A DNA stretch of 64,000 bases, taken from Bacillota bacterium. GTDB lineage: Bacteria > Bacillota > Clostridia > Acetivibrionales > DSM-1351. The position numbers and the translations under genes were made by a program. The notes below the pieces were generated by a model. The model did no database searches. It was not told the origin of the DNA and worked only from the letters and a program-made list of their open reading frames with translations. The DNA lies in assembly GCA_023439045.1 (NCBI GenBank), contig JAEXOY010000016.1, positions 62,001-126,000 on the forward strand, in the 5' to 3' direction. This document shows, in pieces, positions 1-9,328 of this stretch; position 1 is the first letter of the stretch; each line of letters begins with the position of its first letter.

Positions 1-622
1 TATCCGCAATCTGAATTGTGGTGCTAACCCTCTCCATATTTCTAGCGGCAAGTGCATCGATTGCTATTACAAAATCGGGTTTGACTCTTTCCACTACTCC
101 TCTTACCACTTCGCTGGTCTCTATACCAGTAATTCCAAGTACTCCTGGGGCAAGTGCACATACTGGTCTTACACCCTCGTCCACATGCTCAGGAACATAT
201 TCGAGCAAATGCCTTGTAACCATAAGACTGGACACAACCTTCGGGCCAAGTGAATCGGGAGTTACATTCCAGTTTCCCAATCCAATTACAAGAATTGTAG
301 AATCCTCCTTCAACTTAAGCATATCAACAAGCTCCTTTGACATATGCTTAATAGTCTTTTCATGAAGCTCTTCATCATTAAATTTTAAGTCCGGGACCTC
401 AAGTGTTATATAATTGCCTATCGGCTTTCCTATTGCCTGTTCTCCAGCCTTTGAAGTAATGCGAACCCTGGTAACCTTTACTTCTTCATCACCATCATTT
501 TCAACAATGACCCCAGGAGGAGTTCTCTGCTGTGCCTGCTGCTCATTGGATTGTGAACTATTAATGAAAATCTCGTGTGCTTCAATCGCCAAGTCGGTTC
601 TTCTATTTTTGAGAGTAATCAT
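1..622 (-). CDS. gpr: germination (spore) protease GPR, partial
   Basis: Endopeptidase that degrades the small acid-soluble DNA-binding proteins of spores during germination. Translating the minus strand from ATG at 622 gives an N-terminus beginning MITLKNRRTDLAIEAHE, the typical GPR start in which a short propeptide precedes a conserved RTDLA-E segment. Further in are ETS-VVRGVVERVKPDFVIAIDALAAR-type residues conserved in GPR. An AAAGGA ribosome binding site lies about 8 bases before the start. The gene runs off the left edge, so roughly 200 N-terminal residues are visible and the C-terminus is missing. It is divergent from rpsT, a neighbour pair common in spore-forming Firmicutes. I could not recognise a clear sigma-F or sigma-G promoter. 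Confidence 0.93.
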   Translation of the reverse strand, partial: MITLKNRRTDLAIEAHEIFINSSQSNEQQAQQRTPPGVIVENDGDEEVKVTRVRITSKAGEQAIGKPIGNYITLEVPDLKFNDEELHEKTIKHMSKELVDMLKLKEDSTILVIGLGNWNVTPDSLGPKVVSSLMVTRHLLEYVPEHVDEGVRPVCALAPGVLGITGIETSEVVRGVVERVKPDFVIAIDALAARNMERVSTTIQIAD

Positions 623-711
623 AATATAGATCCTTTCATATAAATCATCTTGTGTAATTACTATTATTTTCACTTTCTCTATTTTTAGCACAAAAAAGAA
701 AACTTTTTTAC

Positions 712-740
712 TTGCAATTTATTGCTTAACGTGGTAGAAT
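712..740 (+). promoter_or_regulatory. predicted sigma-A promoter of rpsT
   Basis: TTGCAA at 712-717 and TAGAAT at 735-740 are separated by exactly 17 bases, close to the vegetative consensus. The predicted start near 747 leaves a leader of about 90 bases before rpsT. The leader has no obvious structure beyond short repeats of TTGCT/AAGCAA. Seen directly; activity is inferred. Confidence 0.6.
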
Positions 741-835
741 ATCTTACGTTATGGGCAAGAAACGGTTTATACCGATTAATCAATAAAGCATTTTGCTCAA
801 GTTAAGCAAATTTAGGCTCGCAGGAGGTGAATACT

Positions 836-1099
836 TTGCCAAACATTAAATCTGCAATAAAGAGAGTTAAAGTATCAAAAACTAAAACATTAAAGAATGT
901 TGTTAGAAAGTCAGCTTTAAAGACTTCAATCAAGAAGTGCAAAGAAGCTATCGCTAATGGTCAGGATACTGCTGCAGAATCATTTAAGAGTGCTACTAAG
1001 GCTTTAGATAAAGCAGCAGCTAAAAATATTTTACACAAGAACACCGCTGCGAGAAGAAAGTCAAGATTAGCAAAGGCTTTAAATGCAGCAAACAAGTAA
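836..1099 (+). CDS. rpsT: 30S ribosomal protein S20
   Basis: Small, lysine- and alanine-rich primary binder of 16S rRNA in the 30S subunit. The protein (MPNIKSAIKRVKVSKTKTLK...) shows the S20 pattern: N-terminal PNIKSA-KRV, many basic residues and a C-terminal NTAARRKSRLAKALN segment. Length is 87 residues, normal for the family. I place the start at TTG 836 rather than the in-frame GTG at 827, because that GTG lies inside the Shine-Dalgarno sequence AGGAGGTG; TTG 836 sits 8 bases after AGGAGG and gives the family's usual MPNIKSA start. TTG or other weak starts are known for rpsT genes and can serve autoregulation. A terminator hairpin follows directly. Confidence 0.97.
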   Translation: MPNIKSAIKRVKVSKTKTLKNVVRKSALKTSIKKCKEAIANGQDTAAESFKSATKALDKAAAKNILHKNTAARRKSRLAKALNAANK

Positions 1100-1121
1100 T
1101 ACATTACAGATAGCGACGTAG

Positions 1122-1153
1122 TGCCTGTTTCTTCATAAGAAACAGGCATTTTT
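1122..1153 (+). terminator. intrinsic terminator after rpsT
   Basis: A perfect 12-bp stem (TGCCTGTTTCTT with its complement) closes on a 3-base loop and is followed by TTTTT. It lies between rpsT and topB, whose start is only 20 bases downstream, so topB depends on readthrough or on an internal promoter. Confidence 0.85.
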
Positions 1154-1172
1154 GATTCTGAAAGGAAAAAAC

Positions 1173-3350
1173 ATGGGAAAAACATTGGTATTAGCTGAAA
1201 AGCCTTCGGTTGCCAGAGATTTGGCAAAGGTATTGGGTTGCAGCCAAAACAGCAACGGATTTATTTCAGGTTCAAAATATATAGTCACTTGGGCACTTGG
1301 ACATCTTGTTACACTTGCGGACCCAGAAGCATATAGTGACAAATATAAGAGCTGGAGAATTGAGGATTTACCTATGCTCCCCAAAAAAATGGAGCTGGTT
1401 GTCATTAGAGAAACCTCCAAGCAATTTGGTGTGGTAAAGAATCTTTTAAAGAGAGATGATATAGATGAACTGGTTATTGCGACTGACTCCGGGAGAGAAG
1501 GAGAACTTGTCGCACGTTGGATTGTTATTAAGGCAGGCTTCAAAAAACCTATCAAGAGGCTTTGGATATCATCTCAGACAGATAAAGCTATAAAAGAAGG
1601 TTTTGCAAAACTTAAGCCTTCTAGAGAGTATGATAACCTCTTTTATTCCGCTCAAAGCCGTGCAGAAGCGGACTGGTTGGTTGGGCTTAATGTTACAAGG
1701 GCCCTAACGTGCAAATACAATGCTCAATTATCGGCTGGACGTGTTCAAACGCCTACATTAGCAATGATTGTTGAGCGTGAAAATGAAATTAAGAAATTCA
1801 TTCCAAAGGACTTTTGGACTATATCGGGCAGCTTCTGTGGCTTTAATGTACAGTGGCAGGACAAGAAATCAGGTCAGACAAGGATATTTGATAAGCAGCT
1901 TGCAGATAATATTATTAAGAAGGTATCAAATCAGCCGGCTGAGATTACTGATATTAAAAAGGAAGCAAAGAAAGAACTTCCCCCGCTGGCTTACGACTTA
2001 ACTGAGCTTCAGAGAGATGCAAATAAGCGTTATGGTTACTCAGCAAAGCAGACTTTAAATATAATGCAGAGATTATACGAGTCTCACAAGCTAGTTACCT
2101 ATCCTAGAACTGACTCGAGATATATTACTGACGATATTGTTGCAACACTTCCAGAACGATTAAAGGCTATAGCTGTTGGTCCTTATGCGAAGGCAGCTCA
2201 GCTTTTGATACGCAATAAGCTCAATATAACAAAGCGTTTTGTTGATAACTCAAAAGTAACTGACCACCATGCTATTATTCCTACTGAGCAATTTGTCAAT
2301 CTTTCGTCTCTCAGTAGTGAAGAAAGAAATATTTATGACCTAATTGTGAAAAGGTTTCTTGCCGTATTAAGTGCACCATTTGAGTATGAGCAAACTACCG
2401 CCCAAATTACCTGTTGCTCTGAGTTATTCTATGCTAGAGGAAGGATTGTAAAGGCATTGGGCTGGAAATCAATCTACGAGGGTTTTGGGCGCATAGACGA
2501 CGATGATGAACAAGATGAATCGGAAGCTAGCTCTGAACAAGCCCTTCCAAGCGTTAATAAAGGTCAGAAGGATAAGTTGACGTCAGTACGACCTATCAAC
2601 GGTAAAACAAAGCCTCCTGCACGCTATACAGAAGCTAGTCTTCTGTCTGCAATGGAGCACCCAGGCAAATTTGTGCAAAGCAAGGAGCTTAGAGAAGCAC
2701 TTGAAACAACAAGCGGACTAGGAACTCCTGCTACCAGAGCAGACATAATTGAAAAGCTGTTCAATACCTTTTATATAGAACGAAGAGGAAAAGAGCTCTT
2801 CCCTACCTCCAAAGGAATTCAGCTAATAGGCTTGGTACCAGAGGATCTCAAATCTCCTGAGCTCACAGCAAAATGGGAGCAACAGCTATCCCTAATAAGC
2901 AAGGGTAAAATAAACTCTGTTTCCTTTATTAATGAAATGCGCGGTTATGCCTCAACTCTTGTCAGCAATGTTGTGGCTAGTAATGAGGTTTATAAGCATG
3001 ACAATGTTACACGCCAGCGTTGTGAGTGTGGCCAATTTTTACTTGAGGTTAACGGCAAGAAAGGTAAAATGCTGGTTTGCCCTGATAGAGAATGCGGGTA
3101 CAGAAAAACTCTCACTCAAACCTCAAATGCGCGTTGTCCTGAGTGTAAAAAGAAGATGGAGATTCGAGGAGAAGGTGAAAATAAGACCTTTTACTGTTCC
3201 TGCGGGTATCGTGAAAAGCTTGATGCTTTCAAGCAACGCAAGAATGAGCAAGTAAGCAAGAAGGATGTAACAAAGTTCCTGAGGCAGCAAGATAGCGATG
3301 AAACAATCAATTCTGCACTTGCTGAGGCACTTGCTAAATGGAAGAAATAA
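1173..3350 (+). CDS. topB: DNA topoisomerase III (type IA)
   Basis: Relaxes and decatenates DNA by single-strand passage. The N-terminus KTLVLAEKPSVARDLAKVLG is the TOPRIM domain start, with the acidic DSGREGE motif near residue 107-113 binding magnesium. The catalytic tyrosine is in VTYPRTDSRY, Tyr310 from the chosen start. Gate-domain residues follow (GTPATRADIIEKL). The C-terminus carries two zinc-ribbon-like Cys clusters (CECGQ...CPDRECGY and CPECKKK...YCSCGY). At 725 residues it is normal for Firmicutes topB. The start ATG 1173 has AAAGGA six bases upstream; an in-frame TTG at 1152 lies before that site and inside the rpsT terminator, so it was rejected. Confidence is high for the family. 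Confidence 0.95.
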   Translation: MGKTLVLAEKPSVARDLAKVLGCSQNSNGFISGSKYIVTWALGHLVTLADPEAYSDKYKSWRIEDLPMLPKKMELVVIRETSKQFGVVKNLLKRDDIDELVIATDSGREGELVARWIVIKAGFKKPIKRLWISSQTDKAIKEGFAKLKPSREYDNLFYSAQSRAEADWLVGLNVTRALTCKYNAQLSAGRVQTPTLAMIVERENEIKKFIPKDFWTISGSFCGFNVQWQDKKSGQTRIFDKQLADNIIKKVSNQPAEITDIKKEAKKELPPLAYDLTELQRDANKRYGYSAKQTLNIMQRLYESHKLVTYPRTDSRYITDDIVATLPERLKAIAVGPYAKAAQLLIRNKLNITKRFVDNSKVTDHHAIIPTEQFVNLSSLSSEERNIYDLIVKRFLAVLSAPFEYEQTTAQITCCSELFYARGRIVKALGWKSIYEGFGRIDDDDEQDESEASSEQALPSVNKGQKDKLTSVRPINGKTKPPARYTEASLLSAMEHPGKFVQSKELREALETTSGLGTPATRADIIEKLFNTFYIERRGKELFPTSKGIQLIGLVPEDLKSPELTAKWEQQLSLISKGKINSVSFINEMRGYASTLVSNVVASNEVYKHDNVTRQRCECGQFLLEVNGKKGKMLVCPDRECGYRKTLTQTSNARCPECKKKMEIRGEGENKTFYCSCGYREKLDAFKQRKNEQVSKKDVTKFLRQQDSDETINSALAEALAKWKK

Positions 3351-3378
3351 ATTATTCCCCCACATAGACAAAGATATA

Positions 3379-3424
3379 CCCCCGTGAAGTAAACTTTTTT
3401 AGGTTCATTTTACGGGGGCTTTTG
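3379..3424 (+). terminator. intrinsic terminator after topB
   Basis: CCCCCGT at 3379 pairs with ACGGGGG near 3412-3418, with a partly paired AT-rich upper stem, and CTTTT follows. It lies 30 bases after topB and before the convergent gene that ends at 3506, so it may serve both strands. Confidence 0.7.
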
Positions 3425-3505
3425 CTTATTTTTAAATAGCTACAAAGTAAGATAATCTTCCTAGTTTATAATTACCTAGTCAATATATAAAGCATTAACC
3501 TTTTC

Positions 3506-5347
3506 TTATTTTTCTTCATATTCCTTCAGGTCATGCTTCTTCCATTGAAGTGAAAGCTTGCTGTAGTTCACACCATTGATAGTGGTATTTGCCCAGATGT
3601 CCTTTGCCTTCTTCAAATTGGCGTCCGACGTATTTGAAACAGGAATATACACGGTCTGAATATATAAATCTTTTCCGATCTTGATATAGTAAATGTATTC
3701 ATTTGCGATGCTATCAAGATAATAACTCTTTGATTCATCATCTTTAACAAACTGCTGAATAGCATTGACATCAAATTCCTTTGACAAGCAGTATATCTGA
3801 GCACCGTTATATTCAGTTGATGAAATACTAACTTTTGCAAGCCCAAAATTAACCTCCTCATTCTTGAGGTACATCAAGCCTAATGGGCTTATGGTATCTT
3901 CTAATTTTGCGGAGCTGAGAGAAACATTCATGGACAAATTTATGTTGCTTTCAGGATCAAAAGCATTGATGTATTCAGCTGTTCCAACAACGGAGCCTCC
4001 ATAATAGCTAGAATACATATATTTATCATAATAGTATCCACTTAGTCCAGTATTACCAGTATTCCAGTTCCTTGTAACCTTTGTTGCAAAATTATATTTT
4101 TTCATTTTGAAATCTTTGGGCTCTGAGAAATTAACAAGACCTTCAGCCTGAGTTATCTTTCCTAAATATTTACTCAGATTTGCTTTATCCAGTGTAAAAG
4201 AGTTAAGCATTTTATTAATACTTGCCTTCTTCTTATCATCTAAATACTTGTCGTCCATCATGATGGCAGAAACAAGGTATTTATAACCATTGCCCACTAC
4301 GTATAGATTATTCATTATGTATGGCTTATTGGTAATAGTCTTAAAACGAAGCGATACAAAATATGTATTAAGACCATTCTGAGTTTGCTCCTTGCTACTC
4401 AGAAGCTCAACCACATTGTCGTTATAATTACTCTTTATTTTGTCAATATCCTTTAATGCCCAGTTTTTAGAGGTTTCTCCACTTGTTGCTGAGCCAACAA
4501 CACTAACGGTTATTCCCTCCTGAATATTTGTAGCCATGGTATTCATTTCGTTTTCTGTCTTGGTGTCACCAGTACTAGACATTTCCTCATCTGTATAAAC
4601 CTTTTGAATAATCTGATTTCTAGCATTTGGTGTTCCACTTACCTTCCAGTAAGGGCTTAGTAACATTTTATATCCGTAACTAGTATTGGTATAATTTCTC
4701 TCGTCACTTATTGAATCTGATAACTCTTTAATATTTGGGTTTTTGCTATCAAATGTAGTACTAAAGGAACTAGTTAGTTTATCAAACATATCTGAATGAT
4801 TCTTAAAAAATTCACCACCCATACTGATTGTTAGATTGTATATATAACCATTTTGTACGTAAATCCTATTTTCAACGTATTCTCTAAATTCTTCTGCTGC
4901 TTGATCCACCAAATAGTAATCATAATACCCGCCAGCCTTTATGATACGTAAATACTTCTGACCTGCCGCATCAGTAGCTATATCAACCAAGAATTCCTTA
5001 TCACCCCATAAGTAGTAATAGCTCTGTTTAAGTTGATTTTGTAAAATATAAAGTATATCTTCAAGCTTTAAATTATCTGCATTTTTGTTGACTTCTAAGC
5101 TGATATTTGAATTGTAGCTGGTAGTCGACATGTTGAAGTAGTTCGCTCTGTCACTTTTATATATAACTGCGTCATCAGGGAGATACATTGACCATTTATA
5201 TATGTAGCTTCCAACCTCTGTTTTAGATGCATCCTTGCTTGAAAAAACCTTGTAAAGGTCAATATTACCACTTTCTGCACTCACAATAGGTGCAAAGCAG
5301 CCAATTAACAAAATTGTGCAAACAATAACTGAAAGTAATTTTTTCAT
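3506..5347 (-). CDS. secreted protein of unknown function
   Basis: I do not recognise a family. The 613-residue product begins with a clear Sec signal peptide (MKKLLSVIVCTILLIGC, likely cleavage after VSAES); the cysteine at residue 17 is not in a convincing lipobox. The rest is hydrophilic and rich in Tyr, Asn, Ser and Lys, with no further membrane segment. It seems to contain two or three related blocks of about 150-180 residues, each with a predicted alpha/beta pattern and phrases such as MLNSFTLDK or KLTSSFSTTF at block ends; this resembles the PsbP-like/DUF fold of clostridial secreted proteins, but that is a guess. AAGGAGG lies 10 bases before the ATG. Only 18 bases separate it from the upstream HtrA-like protease gene, so the two are probably co-transcribed; it may be a substrate or partner of that protease. 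Confidence 0.8.
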   Translation of the reverse strand: MKKLLSVIVCTILLIGCFAPIVSAESGNIDLYKVFSSKDASKTEVGSYIYKWSMYLPDDAVIYKSDRANYFNMSTTSYNSNISLEVNKNADNLKLEDILYILQNQLKQSYYYLWGDKEFLVDIATDAAGQKYLRIIKAGGYYDYYLVDQAAEEFREYVENRIYVQNGYIYNLTISMGGEFFKNHSDMFDKLTSSFSTTFDSKNPNIKELSDSISDERNYTNTSYGYKMLLSPYWKVSGTPNARNQIIQKVYTDEEMSSTGDTKTENEMNTMATNIQEGITVSVVGSATSGETSKNWALKDIDKIKSNYNDNVVELLSSKEQTQNGLNTYFVSLRFKTITNKPYIMNNLYVVGNGYKYLVSAIMMDDKYLDDKKKASINKMLNSFTLDKANLSKYLGKITQAEGLVNFSEPKDFKMKKYNFATKVTRNWNTGNTGLSGYYYDKYMYSSYYGGSVVGTAEYINAFDPESNINLSMNVSLSSAKLEDTISPLGLMYLKNEEVNFGLAKVSISSTEYNGAQIYCLSKEFDVNAIQQFVKDDESKSYYLDSIANEYIYYIKIGKDLYIQTVYIPVSNTSDANLKKAKDIWANTTINGVNYSKLSLQWKKHDLKEYEEK

Positions 5348-5365
5348 TTATAGCAAACCTCCTTA

Positions 5366-6442
5366 TTATTTCTTTTTCTCTGGTACTTCTTTAAGCGTTA
5401 CAGTAATATCAAACTTTTTGTCTCCCCTTGAGAAGGTAAGCTTAACCTTGTCACCGGGCAGATAGTTTTTCAAAATTTCATTGTAGGAAGCAATTGAAGT
5501 TGTTGGTTTGCCGTTAATAGAATCCAGCAAGTCCCCCTCTTTTACCTGTTTAGAGGTAACTACCGCATTATCTTGAATTGTGACAACTTTTAGACCCTGA
5601 TTGGTTGGTAATCCTAGCAGTGCTGCCCAGTTTTCTTCAAACTCAATTCCTGTAAAGCACCTTTTAATCTTACCGTATTTCTTGTAATGATTTAAAAAGT
5701 AATTAATGTTACTTGCTGGTATTGAAAAGTTCATACCTTGATAATAGGAATATCCCAAGGTATTAATACCAACCAGCTCACAACTCATATTAACAAGAGG
5801 TCCTCCACTATTTCCTGGATTTATTGATGCATCGGTCTGTAAATATGAATAAATGCCGTCAACAGGCCTGTTTAAGCCGCTGATGATACCCTTACTTGCA
5901 CTATTTCTGTACTCAAAAAACAATGGTGTACCTATTGCAATAACATCATCACCAACTTTTGTTTTCTTTTCATCAGCGATAGCCATAGGTTTAAGGTCTT
6001 TGCGATCAATCTGAATAAGAGCCAAGTCTATATCCTTGTCAGCATATAACAGCTTAGCCTGATAGATTTTTCCATCATATGTAACTACGAATATTTCCTT
6101 TATTCCATCAATTACATGATTATTTGTGAGTATCTTTCCCTCCTTGTCAATCACTACACCTGACCCAAACTGCAGGTTCTTTGGGAACTTACTGTAGGTA
6201 TCTTCCTGTTCACGGTATTGTGTATTGTTTCCTATAATTGCTACAACCGACTGATTTACCTCATCAATAACCTCTGATACCTTTTGCTTCTCTTGTGTTT
6301 TTACAATTTGCTCCTGTTTTACCTGTTCTGTTGCTGCAACGATATCGTTCTGCTGTTGTGAAGTAACAGCTGCAAAGCTAGGTATAGTAACCTGCATCAA
6401 CATGAATAGACATACAACTAAACTGACAATTCTTTTTCTCAT
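5366..6442 (-). CDS. HtrA/DegP-like secreted serine protease (S1C) with PDZ domain
   Basis: Extracytoplasmic trypsin-fold protease, probably for quality control or processing of exported proteins. Residues 1-25 are a signal peptide (hydrophobic core then PSFAA). Catalytic residues are visible: His109 in LTNNHVIDG, Asp139 in DKDIDLALI, Ser212 in NPGNSGGPL. A PDZ-like domain occupies roughly residues 270-345 (GLKVVTIQDNA...VKEGDLLDSINGKP). At 358 residues it matches single-PDZ HtrA proteins, but the N-terminus lacks the large cytoplasmic and transmembrane region of B. subtilis HtrA, so it should be secreted rather than membrane-tethered. AGGAGG lies about 8 bases before the ATG. The gene for the secreted unknown protein follows immediately. 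Confidence 0.9.
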   Translation of the reverse strand: MRKRIVSLVVCLFMLMQVTIPSFAAVTSQQQNDIVAATEQVKQEQIVKTQEKQKVSEVIDEVNQSVVAIIGNNTQYREQEDTYSKFPKNLQFGSGVVIDKEGKILTNNHVIDGIKEIFVVTYDGKIYQAKLLYADKDIDLALIQIDRKDLKPMAIADEKKTKVGDDVIAIGTPLFFEYRNSASKGIISGLNRPVDGIYSYLQTDASINPGNSGGPLVNMSCELVGINTLGYSYYQGMNFSIPASNINYFLNHYKKYGKIKRCFTGIEFEENWAALLGLPTNQGLKVVTIQDNAVVTSKQVKEGDLLDSINGKPTTSIASYNEILKNYLPGDKVKLTFSRGDKKFDITVTLKEVPEKKK

Positions 6443-6592
6443 GTAGAATCCTCCTATAAATTTTTAGCCATCAAATATTATCAATTATATACTTTTAGCT
6501 AGCAACATATTACCATATTTATACAGTGAATATATTACAAATTTGTGTCATTTATGGGTAAATATTTGTCCTGTTTATTGCAAAATTTTACA

Positions 6593-6619
6593 CAAAAAAA
6601 GAGTGCTTATATAGCACTC
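6593..6619 (-). terminator. intrinsic terminator after the cytidylate-kinase-like gene
   Basis: On the minus strand GAGTGCT and AGCACTC form a 7-bp stem around a 5-base loop, followed by a run of seven T (complement of 6594-6600). It sits 20 bases after the stop of the gene at 6639-7247. Confidence 0.85.
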
Positions 6620-6638
6620 CTAGAAAAAAATTATGTAC

Positions 6639-7247
6639 TTACAAATAGCTTATTATATCAGTTACTACCTTATCAAGATCTACCTTTGAAGTATTTATAA
6701 CCAGGTCATATTGGGTTAAATCTGTCCAATCTTGACCTGTAAAGGTATAGAAGTATTTTTTTCGTTCAATATCGCATTTGTTTATTTTTTTCTTAGCCTC
6801 TGATGGTGATAACCCATAAAGCTTCTCTATCCTACTCTGCCTGAAATCCTGATCGGCATGTAAAAAGACATTAAAGCGGTTTGGGTTATCCTTTAGAATA
6901 TAGGAAGCACAACGCCCAATAATAACACAAGGCTCCTTTTCAACGCTTTTAGTTATAATCTCTGACTCAATATCAAATAACTGAGCATTTGTAGGAAGAG
7001 AAAAAACCGGTGGAATATACTCACAGCTAAGCATAGGTTGTGTAACCAACACTGCCTGCCAAAAGGACGAAAGCCTTTCATCGATAGATGATAAATGTCT
7101 TTCGTTGAGCTTTAATTCTTCTGCTGCCCTGCGTATAATCTCATGATCAATATACTTGTAGGATAACTTTTCTGCAAGCTGCTTACCAATGTAGGATCCC
7201 CCGCTTCCAAGCTGACGGTTAATAGTTATAACGGTATTATTATTCAT
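6639..7247 (-). CDS. cytidylate kinase-like family protein
   Basis: P-loop protein of the cytidylate-kinase-2 group, found widely in Clostridia beside or apart from true cmk. The start ITINRQLGSGGSYIGKQLAE is a Walker A-like loop (GSGGSYIG) and KYIDHEIIRRAAEEL follows as in this family. A segment PCVIIGRCASYIL and the arginine-rich RIEKLYGLSPSEAKKKI (lid-like) support a nucleotide kinase fold. At 202 residues it is the usual length. AGGAGG lies 7 bases upstream of the ATG. The true substrate is unproven: proteins in this family often lack the complete CMP-binding insert, so a role in CMP phosphorylation is only an inference. It is monocistronic between two AT-rich gaps. Confidence 0.85.
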   Translation of the reverse strand: MNNNTVITINRQLGSGGSYIGKQLAEKLSYKYIDHEIIRRAAEELKLNERHLSSIDERLSSFWQAVLVTQPMLSCEYIPPVFSLPTNAQLFDIESEIITKSVEKEPCVIIGRCASYILKDNPNRFNVFLHADQDFRQSRIEKLYGLSPSEAKKKINKCDIERKKYFYTFTGQDWTDLTQYDLVINTSKVDLDKVVTDIISYL

Positions 7248-7535
7248 AATGTCCTCCTGTTCTTTGCTTAGAATTGAGATGCCTTTCCTTAATCTAATTA
7301 TATAACTTTTTTTGATAAAATCCTATCTTATTATGTATTTTTCATAAGCTATTTAGTTTTATAAAAACATATAAACAAAAATGGCTATATTGTTCATGTA
7401 AATTAAAATAAGTTATATAGTTTACAAAACATAAAATAAAAATAACCTATATAGTTTTGTAAAAAACATATAATTTAAAATTTATCTTGTTTATGTAAAA
7501 TAAAGCTATACTTATTAATATGCTATTGAAATAAT

Positions 7536-7582
7536 AAATGCACCTACCTAAACAGCTGAATGCCAATTAAGTTGGTGCATTT
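7536..7582 (-). terminator. probable terminator after the RNase J gene
   Basis: AAATGCACC and GGTGCATTT form a 9-bp stem around a long, partly structured loop, 36 bases after the RNase J stop, and the minus-strand sequence continues ATTATTT. The remainder of the gap at 7248-7618 is very AT-rich with loosely repeated TATATAGTTT and AAACATA words; I see no gene in it. Confidence 0.55.
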
Positions 7583-7618
7583 AAATTAAATGTTCTTATA
7601 CTAAACTAGAAAGTCACT

Positions 7619-9286
7619 TTATATCTCCATGATAATAGGAAGAATCATTGGCTTTCTCTTTGTCTTTTCATATATACAATCCCTAAGCGCATCACGGATA
7701 GCAGACTTTCTAGCAGACCAATCACCATGGTTCTTTCCACCAAACTTATTAACTGCTTGATTAGCTATCTGCTTTAACTGCTCCATGAGGTCCTCTGATT
7801 CTCTGACATACACAAAGCCTCTTGATATAATATCTGGGCCAGCTACAACATTGCCGGTATCTCCTTCGATTGTGATGACCACTACAATCAAACCGTCCTG
7901 TGATAAATGCTTTCTGTCTCTAAGAACGACATTACCTACATCGCCCACTCCAAGTCCATCGACAAGCACTTTACCAGAAGGTACGCTTCCATTTATCTTT
8001 GCGGAATCATTTGTAAGCTCAAGTACCTTTCCAATGTCCAAAATAAATATATTCTCACTAGGCATACCTAGCTTTCTCGCCAAGTCACAGTGCTGTCTTA
8101 GATGTCTGTGTTCTCCGTGCACCGGCATAAAAAATTTAGGCTTTACAAGATTGTGAATTAATTTCAATTCCTCCTGACAAGCATGCCCTGAAACGTGTAT
8201 ATCAGCTAGCGCATCGTATATTACATTTGCTCCCTTTTTGAAGAGCTCATTTACTATTCTGGATATCAACTTTTCATTTCCAGGGATTGGCGAAGCAGAA
8301 ATAATAACAACATCACCTGGTACAATTTCAACCTTCTTGTGCTCTGAAAACGTAATTCTAGATAGAGCAGACATAGGCTCCCCCTGACTGCCCGTGGTAA
8401 TAATGACAAGCTTATCATGTGGCACTCTGTCCAGTGTTTCCATGTCAACAAGCACGCCCTCGGGTACAGTTAGATAGCCCAACTCCATGGCAACATTTAA
8501 TACATTGAGCATACTTCTTCCCAATACACTAACCTTTCTGTCAAACTTAACAGCAGCATTTATTATTTGCTGAACTCTGTGTACATTTGATGCGAAAGTA
8601 GCCACCAGTATTCTGCTTTTACAGTTCATAAATATCTCGTCCAGTGATTCTCCAACAGTACGCTCTGACATTGTATAGCCAGCACGTTCTACATTGGTAC
8701 TATCACACATAAGCAATAGAACACCCTTTTTGCCAAGCTCGGCAAACCTTGCAAGGTCCATTGGCTCACCTTCAATAGGAGTATAATCAATCTTGAAATC
8801 TCCTGTATGAACGATGACACCGATAGGTGTAAATATCGCTAATGAAACAGCATCAGCAATACTGTGAGTAGCTCTGATAAACTCAACCTTGAATGGTCCT
8901 AACTCTATTGTTTGCCCTGCGTGTACAGTTTGAAGCTGTACCATATCAAGCATTCTGTGCTCTTCGAGTTTATTTTTAACCAATCCAAGAGTTAATCTTG
9001 TACCATATACAGGTACATTAATTTCTTTTAATACGTATGGTAAAGCACCAATATGGTCCTCATGTCCATGTGTTAATACAATCCCCTTTACCTTTTCCTT
9101 ATTTTTTGCTAAATAAGTAACATCAGGTATTACAAGGTCTATCCCAAGCATCTCATCTTCAGGAAACGATAAACCACAGTCTACAATAAGGATCTCTTCT
9201 CCATATTCAAAGGCGGTAATATTTTTGCCAATTTCTTGTAGCCCACCTAATGGAATTATCTTTAGTTTTTTCTTAGCTTTTGACAC
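7619..9286 (-). CDS. rnj: ribonuclease J
   Basis: Metallo-beta-lactamase/beta-CASP nuclease with endo- and 5'-3' exonuclease activity, central to mRNA turnover in Firmicutes. The zinc-binding motif THGHEDHIGALPY (residues 72-84) is present, with further motifs ATHSIADA, HTGDFKID, CDSTN, ATFASNVHR and a beta-CASP HVSGHACQEEL segment. The C-terminal domain (SRGFVYVRESEDL...) matches RNase J. Length, 555 residues, is typical. I start at GTG 9286, six bases after GGAGGT, because the in-frame TTG at 9292 abuts that site directly. Which paralogue (J1 or J2) cannot be decided. A glycosyltransferase gene lies just upstream. Confidence 0.95.
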   Translation of the reverse strand: MSKAKKKLKIIPLGGLQEIGKNITAFEYGEEILIVDCGLSFPEDEMLGIDLVIPDVTYLAKNKEKVKGIVLTHGHEDHIGALPYVLKEINVPVYGTRLTLGLVKNKLEEHRMLDMVQLQTVHAGQTIELGPFKVEFIRATHSIADAVSLAIFTPIGVIVHTGDFKIDYTPIEGEPMDLARFAELGKKGVLLLMCDSTNVERAGYTMSERTVGESLDEIFMNCKSRILVATFASNVHRVQQIINAAVKFDRKVSVLGRSMLNVLNVAMELGYLTVPEGVLVDMETLDRVPHDKLVIITTGSQGEPMSALSRITFSEHKKVEIVPGDVVIISASPIPGNEKLISRIVNELFKKGANVIYDALADIHVSGHACQEELKLIHNLVKPKFFMPVHGEHRHLRQHCDLARKLGMPSENIFILDIGKVLELTNDSAKINGSVPSGKVLVDGLGVGDVGNVVLRDRKHLSQDGLIVVVITIEGDTGNVVAGPDIISRGFVYVRESEDLMEQLKQIANQAVNKFGGKNHGDWSARKSAIRDALRDCIYEKTKRKPMILPIIMEI

Positions 9287-9328
9287 AATCAAACCTCCAT
9301 GTTTTGTTTCGAATAATATGTTTTTAAT

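Noticed and set aside
827..835. Upstream GTG start for rpsT
   Set aside because: This GTG is part of the AGGAGGTG ribosome binding site; TTG 836 gives the usual S20 N-terminus.
7248..7535. Riboswitch or small RNA in the AT-rich gap before the cytidylate-kinase-like gene
   Set aside because: Only loose AT repeats are visible; no stable stem or promoter-terminator pair could be found by eye.
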